Origin: CAZSVI01 sp964610205
Lineage (GTDB): Bacteria; Bacillota; Clostridia; DSM-8532
NCBI GenBank assembly: GCA_964610205.1
Contig: CAZSVI010000077.1
Coordinates: 1-17,677 of the forward strand
Length of the DNA stretch: 17,677 nt
Reading direction: 5' to 3'
Shown here: piece after piece, positions 6,798-12,392 of the stretch
How the letters are laid out: the number at the start of each line of letters is the position of its first letter
Numbering within the stretch: the stretch's first letter is position 1
The notes under the pieces: generated by a model
Seen by the model: the letters and a program-made list of their open reading frames with translations, nothing else
Told to the model about the DNA's origin: nothing
The model's database searches: none
Position numbers and translations under genes: made by a program

Positions 6798-6929
6798 AGG
6801 TTTCTGAAAACACTACAACAAAGGGAAGGATTTTGGGTGTGAGACATAAGAATATTTTTTAATTTGACCTGTATTTATTAATATATATTGTTTTTATATA
6901 TATCTACAATTCATATTGGAGGGATACAA

Positions 6930-7013
6930 ATGATAAGATACCTACTTTTATGTCGCACACCTAAGGATTTTCAAGGCATTGATTATTTACATGATATATG
7001 GCAGAATTATTAA
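6930..7013 (+). CDS. Possible 27-residue leader peptide
   Basis: A short frame starts at ATG 6930 and stops at TAA 7011-7013, ending 30 bases before the kinase gene. GGAGGG (6918-6923) lies six bases before the ATG, a better ribosome binding site than that of the kinase gene itself. The peptide (MIRYLLLCRTPKDFQGIDYL then HDIWQNY) has no recognised motif and no run of codons for one amino acid. Its DNA includes the 13-base string TATGTCGCACACC that also occurs at 302-314, so part of it may be repeat-derived. Translation here could couple to or tune the kinase gene; that is inference. Confidence 0.3.
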   Translation: MIRYLLLCRTPKDFQGIDYLHDIWQNY

Positions 7014-7043
7014 GGAATTCTTATAGAACAGGAAATCAGAAGG

Positions 7044-8123
7044 ATGAATAATGAAAACGATATAAAAGCTTGTCTGCTTGATCATTATAAACGCTATCCC
7101 CGGATGCAAATTCAGGATGCGGTAAAAATGGTCTATCAGAATGAGTTTGCCGGGGGGCACTTGATTAACAGCGAAGAAGATAGTTTAAACTTTTTGCGGA
7201 AAGAGATATGTTCTTTAAAAACATATGCGACCAATTCGGAAAAACCCATGTTTGAGTCAATAGGCAACGGGCTTTACAGGTTGCATCTTACCGGATTAAA
7301 AGATACCGGAATTAATCCGGAGACCGCAAACAGGTTTTTTATGGAAACCGCCAACTTTTTTCATGGTAACATCCGCAGGTTTGAAATAAAACTTAATGTA
7401 CTGAGGCAGTGCTGCATGGATAACGAACTTCCGTATACCCTTTGTGAACTTGAAACTTATCTGGATGCGTATAAAAAAACAGGATATCCTCCGGTGAGCC
7501 ATAGCACGGTTTACCGCGAAGCATATTCACCGGCATACCGTGTTGTCAGGGATGCTTATAATGATTTTTTTGAGGTTTTTTGCAGGATCGACTCTTTATT
7601 ATGTTCTAAGCAAATTGTCCATATAGCCATTGATGGTAACAGCGGAGCGGGAAAAAGCACATTAGCCGCTCTTCTTGACCAAACATACGATTGCAATCTG
7701 TTCCATACCGATCACTTTTTTCTTAAGCCTAATCAGAGGACAATGCGCCGGTTGAATGAAGCCGGCGGGAATATTGATTATGAACGGTTTTTTAAAGAAG
7801 TAATAACAGGACTGAAAAGCGGAGATGAATTTAAATACCATATCTATAATTGCGAAAAAAACACTATGGACCAATCCGTTCATGTGTTTCCTGGGAGATT
7901 AAATATTATAGAGGGTTGTTACAGTATGCACCCCGCGTTTATAGATTTATACGATTTGAAAATATTCCTTGGCGTTGATGAAAGGGAACAAAGCCATAGA
8001 ATTCTTAAAAGAAACGGGCCCTTGATGCATAAAAGATTTCTTTCAGAATGGATTCTTCTGGAAAACCGGTATTTTAAAGAGATGGGAATACCGGAAAAGA
8101 GCGATCTTGTTTTCAAAGTTTAG
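7044..8123 (+). CDS. Uridine-kinase-like P-loop protein with extra N-terminal domain
   Basis: This 359-residue protein has a C-terminal nucleoside-kinase-like domain (about 190-359). Its motifs are P-loop IAIDGNSGAGKST (194-206), FHTDHFF (220-226) in place of the usual acidic DDFF strand, NIDYERF (243-249), NIIEGCYSMHP (287-297) and the arginine lid HRILKRNG (318-325). Small uridine kinase/phosphoribulokinase-like proteins share this order, so transfer of phosphate from ATP to a nucleoside or similar small molecule is likely. The N-terminal 180 residues (YPRMQIQDAVKMVYQNEFAG, GGHL, GLYRLHL) form a separate domain I do not recognise by function. The ATG at 7044 is preceded by AGGAA at nine bases. 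It is a single gene whose promoter is probably the one at 6753-6782. Confidence 0.8.
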   Translation: MNNENDIKACLLDHYKRYPRMQIQDAVKMVYQNEFAGGHLINSEEDSLNFLRKEICSLKTYATNSEKPMFESIGNGLYRLHLTGLKDTGINPETANRFFMETANFFHGNIRRFEIKLNVLRQCCMDNELPYTLCELETYLDAYKKTGYPPVSHSTVYREAYSPAYRVVRDAYNDFFEVFCRIDSLLCSKQIVHIAIDGNSGAGKSTLAALLDQTYDCNLFHTDHFFLKPNQRTMRRLNEAGGNIDYERFFKEVITGLKSGDEFKYHIYNCEKNTMDQSVHVFPGRLNIIEGCYSMHPAFIDLYDLKIFLGVDEREQSHRILKRNGPLMHKRFLSEWILLENRYFKEMGIPEKSDLVFKV

Positions 8124-8142
8124 CCTACTCGAAAAGTCTCCG

Positions 8143-8178
8143 GATATTATCAAAGATATTTGACAAGCGGATAATATC
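8143..8178. promoter_or_regulatory. Inverted repeat operator candidate before the LysR gene
   Basis: GATATTATC (8143-8151) and GATAATATC (8170-8178) are a perfect 9-base inverted repeat with an 18-base spacer. Both are preceded by CG, so they are also near-direct repeats of CGGATAWTATC. The second arm lies inside the promoter at 8160-8188, as expected for an autoregulatory LysR site. It is not GC-rich and has no T-run, so a terminator is unlikely. Confidence 0.5.
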
Positions 8179-8188
8179 GATTTAAAAT
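8160..8188 (+). promoter_or_regulatory. Predicted sigma-A promoter of the LysR gene
   Basis: A perfect TTGACA (8160-8165), a 17-base spacer and TAAAAT (8183-8188) lie 30 bases before the LysR ATG. The strong -35 with an overlapping inverted repeat suggests a promoter kept in check by repression. Confidence 0.7.
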
Positions 8189-8217
8189 ATATTGTAATCC
8201 GATATAAAGAGGGTCAT

Positions 8218-9136
8218 ATGAACATTGCTTTTATTGAAACATTTTTAACAGTAGCCCGAACGCGTACCATCACAGAGGCTGCAAATAATCTTTACCTTTC
8301 ACAGTCTACAGTTAGTGGAAGGCTTCAGCAATTGGAAGATGAGTTGGGTGTAATACTGATAGAACGGAAAAAAGGATCACGCGGTGTAGAACTGACTGAC
8401 AAAGGGAAAGCATTTATTTCTTTGGCCGAAAGATGGATGATGTTGAGTAAGGAAATAAACTACTTTAGTCAGCACACCTCGGAGATATTTCTGTCTATTG
8501 CATGTCCTGACACTTTAAATGCTCATCTGTTTCCTCCGTTTTACAAAAAAATGCTTGCTTCGGAACCTAATTTAAAGCTGAGAATTTGTTCTCCGAATGC
8601 GGCATCAATTTATAAGATGATAGATAATTATGACGTAGACGTAGGATTTGTATATTTTACNNNNNNNNNNTACATCTCGCTATGATAATGTGGTAACAAA
8701 ACCTATTATGTCTGAAAAAATGGTAATATTATGTTCTGCGTTATCTGGGTGGCCAAACAGATCACTGGCGCCCGGAGAATTAGATCCTACTTATCTGGTG
8801 AATTTACGATGGAGCGCTGAAATTGAACAATGGTGTGATACTCATTGGAATCCTTCGATTCGATCTTTTGTTAAGTTAGAAACGATTTCGCTGCTTGGCG
8901 ACTTCATTGATAATCCGAATTGTTGGACGATTTGTCCTGTTTCTGTAGCAAAATCATTAATGTACCATCGAAAGAATATTGAAATACATGAATGCACAGA
9001 AGAAATTCCTGAACGGATTTGCTATATGTTGACGCGGCGAAACCCCGGACAACGCTTAAATGAAGCAATTAATATGTTTGAAAGATATCTTAAGGATTTT
9101 TTGAAGACGCAGAAGGACATAATAATCTTACCATAA
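8218..9136 (+). CDS. LysR-family transcriptional regulator, interrupted by an assembly gap
   Basis: The first 147 residues carry the LysR winged helix-turn-helix (about 1-60: FIETFLTVARTRTITEAANN, then LSQSTVSGRLQQLEDELGV, then LFER-like VILIERKKG) and the start of the effector-binding domain, ending VDVGFVYF. Ten Ns at 8661-8670 follow, after which the frame resumes one phase off with TSRYDNVVTKPIMSEKMVIL and runs to TAA at 9134-9136. The visible residues total about 301, the normal length for the family, so the gap is probably only a few bases. It must be a multiple of three to restore the frame. I therefore treat this as one intact gene, not a pseudogene. GAGG lies five bases before the ATG. 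It lies upstream of, and in the same direction as, the isomerase-TRAP-Hyu genes, its likely targets. Confidence 0.88.
8661..8670. other. Assembly gap of ten Ns
   Basis: Ten Ns interrupt the LysR gene. The reading phase on either side requires the true gap to be a multiple of three if the gene is intact, so ten is a placeholder and not the measured length. Expected family length suggests that only a few bases are missing. Confidence 0.95.
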
Positions 9137-9197
9137 TTATTCACAGTCTTAATGATGTATTTATATAAAGAATTATAACGAGGAACCAAAATGGGCT

Positions 9198-9223
9198 CCC
9201 GCCCCACCTCTATAGGTGGCGGG
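9198..9223 (+). other. GC-rich hairpin downstream of the LysR gene
   Basis: CCCGCC-cc-ACCT and AGGTGGCGGG pair over ten bases with a two-base bulge and a CTAT loop. There is no T-run after it, so it is a weak terminator candidate at best. It may be the edge of a structured repeat or the remnant of a mobile element. Confidence 0.5.
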
Positions 9224-9356
9224 TATCGATTTCCTCTATCAGGTGATGTGCATATCTTACGGGTCGCTCATTGCTGGAATTTTCACAGCAAAATCCTCTA
9301 CTCCCGCCTCCATAGAAGAAACTTATCACTTCGTGACAAGAACCTTGTTGCTGTGT

Positions 9357-9425
9357 GATGCAATTACAAGTAATTGCTTCTGTTGCAATAACGGTGTGTT
9401 GCAATTGCTTCTGTTATTATAATAA
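9357..9425 (+). repeat. Tandem pair of promoter-like repeats
   Basis: Copy one (9357-9392) reads TGCAATTACAAGTAATTGCT and continues TCTGTTGCAATAACG. Copy two (9397-9425) reads GTGTTGCAATTGCTTCTGTT and continues ATTATAATAA. Both align with 326-363. In copy one the dyad is ATTAC-AA-GTAAT where 326-363 has ATTGC-AA-GCAAT, so the same position changed on both arms and pairing is kept. Copy two has a good TATAAT (9418-9423) but no clear -35 at 17 bases. Confidence 0.6.
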
Positions 9426-9447
9426 AATTAAATTATCGAAAATGTTG

Positions 9448-9464
9448 ATATTATATGCCAATAT
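9448..9464. promoter_or_regulatory. Candidate LysR binding site for the catabolic operon
   Basis: ATATT-atatgcc-AATAT is a short dyad with the AT-rich, gapped form of LysR boxes. It lies just upstream of the promoter at 9472-9500, about -60 to -43 from its expected start, which is the usual activation position for this family. The half-site ATATT is shared with the inverted repeat before the LysR gene. Confidence 0.4.
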
Positions 9465-9471
9465 TTCCGAC

Positions 9472-9500
9472 TTTACAAATACGTAATACAATGATAATAT
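9472..9500 (+). promoter_or_regulatory. Candidate promoter of the isomerase-TRAP-Hyu operon
   Basis: TTTACA (9472-9477), a 17-base spacer and TAATAT (9495-9500) form a moderately good promoter 70 bases before the first gene. Its imperfect -10 fits an activator-dependent promoter. A TATAAT in the repeat at 9418-9423 is the main alternative. Confidence 0.45.
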
Positions 9501-9570
9501 TTAATTGATAAAAGTCAATGTAACTCTTATGCAACGGGAAGCTTATAACAGATGGTAAAACGGGGTGATT

Positions 9571-10410
9571 ATGATTTACTCACACAATAGCTGTACCTTT
9601 GCAATGATGAATTGTCCTTATATTTATTATTCAATTGAATATTTCCTGAATTCCATGAAGCATTTTGGAATTAGTAGAATTGAACTTTTCGGCGCAATGC
9701 CGCATTTTTACATTATGGATGTAGACGATACTTTAATTTTACGTGTAAAGAATGCATGTGCGGAACGTGGAATCAGGATTGTCAGTTTTACGCCTGCGCA
9801 GGGTGCCTATCCTGTCAGTATTTCCAGCGATGAGGAGCCGGTTCGCCGCCGTTCCGTCATTATGGCAAAGAGGAGCCTGGAAACGGCTGCAAAGCTCGAT
9901 GTGCCTACGATGCTCATTTCTCCGGGCTATGGCTATCAAAATACAGCTTTTGATATGCGTTGGGGGATTTGCCGTGAATCTTTGCTGGAGCTTGCGGAGT
10001 ATGCGGAACAAGTTGGCGTCATGCTTATGATAGAACCACTGACACCGGGCACATCCAATATAATCAATACCAGCAAGCAATCCGCAAAGATGGTTCGTGA
10101 AGTAAATTCTCCTTATCTTAAGAGCATCATGGACATTGGCGTCATGAATTATATGAATGAAAGCGTTGATTCCTATTTTGACAATCTTGGGTCTAATCTT
10201 GTTTACATACATTTTACAGACGGTCCGGGAATGCATGTTGCTATTGGAGACGGTATGTTCCCTATGGATTATTATCTCGAACGGATCATTGCCTGCGGTT
10301 ATCAGGGCACTTTATCCTTCGAGATTAATGATAAACGCTATCTTCAGGATCCTAATGCGGCTACCCAAAGGAATGTGGATTGGGTAAAAGAACGCAGACT
10401 TCTCCTGTAA
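9571..10410 (+). CDS. Sugar-phosphate isomerase/epimerase-like TIM-barrel protein
   Basis: This 279-residue protein belongs to the xylose-isomerase-like/AP-endonuclease-2 TIM-barrel superfamily. Likely metal ligands are in place: E155 in MLMIEPL, D188 in SIMDIG, H214 in YIHFTDG and E251 in LSFEIND. H222 in GPGMHVAIGDG is the usual second histidine region. Early barrel strands read ISRIELFG and IRIVSFTP. Members isomerise or epimerise keto-sugars and related hydroxy-acids or hydrolyse small carbon compounds; the substrate here is unknown. The ATG at 9571 is preceded by GGGGTGAT; an in-frame GTG at 9565 lies inside that site and is less likely. It is the first gene of the putative operon, 47 bases before the TRAP genes, so its substrate is probably derived from the imported compound. 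Confidence 0.82.
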   Translation: MIYSHNSCTFAMMNCPYIYYSIEYFLNSMKHFGISRIELFGAMPHFYIMDVDDTLILRVKNACAERGIRIVSFTPAQGAYPVSISSDEEPVRRRSVIMAKRSLETAAKLDVPTMLISPGYGYQNTAFDMRWGICRESLLELAEYAEQVGVMLMIEPLTPGTSNIINTSKQSAKMVREVNSPYLKSIMDIGVMNYMNESVDSYFDNLGSNLVYIHFTDGPGMHVAIGDGMFPMDYYLERIIACGYQGTLSFEINDKRYLQDPNAATQRNVDWVKERRLLL

Positions 10411-10457
10411 AAGGACTCTCTTTATCGTTCGGCGATTGAAGGAGGTATCTTTCAGAA

Positions 10458-10985
10458 ATGAAAAAGGACAACCCATTTATGCGCATTTGTACGGCAGCCG
10501 ACTGGATGATTAAAATTACCAGTGGGATTGCAATGTCTTTTCAAGCAATTTTTATGATCCTTTTGGCCATTCAGATTTTCCTCCGCTATTTTTTCAATTC
10601 ACCAATTTACGGTATTGAAGAGAGCGTTACAGGCATGGTCGTTTGGTTTGCTGCTTTCGGCGCTGCGGCGGTCACTTATTCGAACGGGCATGCTCAAGTG
10701 GAATACTTTTTAAGATTGTTTCCTAAAAGATGGCACAAGTGGCTGCAGTGCTTTGTCAACATGATTGGTATTGCTTTGGGGGGTATTTTAATCGAGGGAG
10801 GCAAGCGGCAGTTTAAGGTTCAGAGTTTTGCGTTTCCTCAGGGAGGGCTTCCGTTTTCCAAATGCTATTACTACGCTCTGCCTGTCATTGTTCTCGGTGT
10901 CATGCTGATCATTGTATGCGCGTGCAGAATCATTAAGCTTTTTGCGGATAAGGAGAAGGCAAGAGAAGGAGGAGACATTATATGA
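10458..10985 (+). CDS. dctQ: TRAP transporter small permease subunit (DctQ family)
   Basis: The 175-residue protein has the four membrane segments of DctQ (about 23-43, 57-76, 96-114 and 137-160). It also has the family signature RYFFNSPIYGIEE (43-55) and the conserved FPQGGLPFSKCYYYALPV stretch before the last helix. With DctM it forms the membrane part of a tripartite ATP-independent periplasmic-type transporter, which uses a sodium or proton gradient to import acids or similar solutes captured by DctP. The ATG lies 12 bases after GGAGG (10441-10445), a longer gap than usual; no better start is seen. Its end overlaps dctM by four bases. Confidence 0.92.
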   Translation: MKKDNPFMRICTAADWMIKITSGIAMSFQAIFMILLAIQIFLRYFFNSPIYGIEESVTGMVVWFAAFGAAAVTYSNGHAQVEYFLRLFPKRWHKWLQCFVNMIGIALGGILIEGGKRQFKVQSFAFPQGGLPFSKCYYYALPVIVLGVMLIIVCACRIIKLFADKEKAREGGDII

Positions 10986-12274
10986 CACTGATAATTCCTG
11001 TTTGGATATATTTTGTAATCTTTATTATATTGATGCTGATCAATGCTCCCATTTCTTTTTCAATGATGGTTCCAGCCGCACTTTATTGTATAGTGGAAGG
11101 TGTTAATTTCTCCATGTTTGCCAATGTTATGGGCAACGCTTTTGCAAGCTGGACTATGCTGGCAATACCGACCTTCATATTCGTTGGGTCTTCTATGAAC
11201 TCTCTTGGTTTTTCGGAAGATATTTTTAAATTTGCAAAAGCGCTTGTCGGTCATGTTACGGGTGGCCTGGCGCATGCAAATATTCTTGCAAGCATGATTT
11301 TTGCCGGTATGTCCGGTTCTTCCATTGCAGACGCGGGCGGTCTCGGGCAGATCGAGGTAAAAGCCATGGTTGACGCCGGCTACGATGATGGATTTTCTGC
11401 CGCTGTTACTTCAACTTCCGCAGGAATTGGCCCGATTATTCCTCCATCCATCAGCTTCGTTATTTATGGTTCCATGGCATCTGTTTCCATTATTGCTCTT
11501 TTCATGGCTGGCTTCCTGCCTGGTATCATCATGGGCATTGCTTTAATGATTATGTGCTATTTCATGTGTAGAAAGAATACAAAGCTTGCACCCAAAACAA
11601 AAAAGGAAAACTGGCGTAATGTTTTCAAATATGGGTTGCGTGCGCTTCCCTCACTTGGCGCTCCCGTTCTCCTGATCGGAGGTATGCTAAGCGGTGTTTT
11701 TACGACAACAGAAGCAGGTGTTGTAGCATCTGTGTATGTTGTGATTCTTGCGGTTATTTATAAGCGTTTTAAATTAAAGAGTATCGTGGAAACTCTTAAG
11801 AGTTCACTGCATACCACCACCATGGTTCTGTTCATGATGGGTGCGGGCCAAATATTCAATTGGTTTATTACTACAAGCGGTTTAATGAAAAGTATGCTCA
11901 ACGGTCTTCTTCTATTACAGAGCAAGTTTCTTGTGCTTCTGGTTCTCGATGGTATTCTGCTGTTCATGGGTTGCTTCATGGGCGGTTCTTCCATCCTGAT
12001 CCTCATGACGCCGTTCCTCATCAGCTTATCAAATTCTTTGGGCCTTGATCTGCTGCATCTCGGCGTTGTGCTTGTTCTCACCACAATGATCGGCGGCACA
12101 ACACCTCCTATGGCGCCTGCGCTGTTTACCACCTGCAAGTGCTGTAGCATCAAATTTGAAAATGCGCTCAAACCAGCTTTGCTGCTGCTGGTACCCTTGT
12201 TCGTTACACTGCTGATTCTTACCTATATTCCCGAAGTGGTTCTTGTAATTCCAAAGCTGTTTGGTGTGTATTGA
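10982..12274 (+). CDS. dctM: TRAP transporter large permease subunit (DctM family)
   Basis: The 430-residue integral membrane protein has about twelve hydrophobic segments and the DctM hallmarks. These are FAGMSGSSIADAGGLGQIEV (about 106-125), then VTSTSAGIGPIIPPSISFVI, and in the second half FMGGSSILILMTP and MIGGTTPPMAPALFTTC. The two inverted halves carry the substrate and cation path. The ATG overlaps the dctQ stop as ATGA, so the two are translationally coupled, with GGAGG just upstream. The length is normal. The substrate-binding gene comes after it rather than before dctQ, as is more common. Confidence 0.95.
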   Translation: MTLIIPVWIYFVIFIILMLINAPISFSMMVPAALYCIVEGVNFSMFANVMGNAFASWTMLAIPTFIFVGSSMNSLGFSEDIFKFAKALVGHVTGGLAHANILASMIFAGMSGSSIADAGGLGQIEVKAMVDAGYDDGFSAAVTSTSAGIGPIIPPSISFVIYGSMASVSIIALFMAGFLPGIIMGIALMIMCYFMCRKNTKLAPKTKKENWRNVFKYGLRALPSLGAPVLLIGGMLSGVFTTTEAGVVASVYVVILAVIYKRFKLKSIVETLKSSLHTTTMVLFMMGAGQIFNWFITTSGLMKSMLNGLLLLQSKFLVLLVLDGILLFMGCFMGGSSILILMTPFLISLSNSLGLDLLHLGVVLVLTTMIGGTTPPMAPALFTTCKCCSIKFENALKPALLLLVPLFVTLLILTYIPEVVLVIPKLFGVY

Positions 12275-12291
12275 ACATAATTTTAGATTTT

Positions 12292-12319
12292 AATAGGTTC
12301 CGCATTTTGCGGTTCTATT
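12292..12319 (+). other. Hairpin 1 in the dctM-dctP gap
   Basis: AATAG-gtt-CCGC, loop ATTTT, GCGG-tt-CTATT. The two stems are separated by a small internal loop. It lies 18 bases after the dctM stop and is followed only by AAACAATTTT, so it is a weak or partial terminator, or an RNA processing or stability element. Confidence 0.55.
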
Positions 12320-12330
12320 GAAACAATTTT

Positions 12331-12357
12331 GGCAGATATCCTTCCGGGATAATTGCC
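12331..12357 (+). other. Hairpin 2 in the dctM-dctP gap
   Basis: GGCA-ga-TATCC, loop TTCCG, GGATA-at-TGCC. Nine base pairs with a symmetric internal loop, 35 bases before the dctP start and clear of its ribosome binding site. It would protect the 5' end of a processed dctP transcript, which fits the usual need for more binding protein than permease. Confidence 0.55.
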
Positions 12358-12392
12358 GAATAAAATAAAAATCAGAGAGGGGAAATGAAAGT

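Larger units (their letters stand above)
9137..9570. other. Regulatory and repeat-rich intergenic region before the catabolic operon
   Basis: This 434-base stretch holds no supported gene. In order it contains a GC-rich hairpin (9198-9223), a TTGCTG/CAGCAA hairpin (9271-9291), a small TCAC-ttc-GTGA hairpin near 9327-9337, two tandem copies of the promoter-like repeat (9357-9425), a LysR-type dyad (9448-9464) and a candidate promoter (9472-9500). The frames that stay open for 60-68 codons on both strands between 9210 and 9422 have no ribosome binding site and look like by-products of the structured DNA. Confidence 0.6.

Noticed and set aside
8218..9136. Frameshifted LysR pseudogene
   Set aside because: The phase change coincides exactly with the run of Ns and can be explained by a placeholder gap length; both halves have intact family sequence.
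9198..9223. Rho-independent terminator of the LysR gene
   Set aside because: The hairpin is strong but no T-tract follows on either strand, and it begins 61 bases after the stop codon.
9216..9422. Open frames of 64-68 codons on both strands in the gap before the catabolic operon
   Set aside because: Mutually overlapping, without ribosome binding sites, and covering hairpins and promoter-like repeats; composition gives long frames by chance.
9739..10236. Minus-strand open frame of 165 codons antisense to the TIM-barrel gene
   Set aside because: No motif, no start signal, and the plus strand carries a convincing enzyme with metal ligands in the expected positions.
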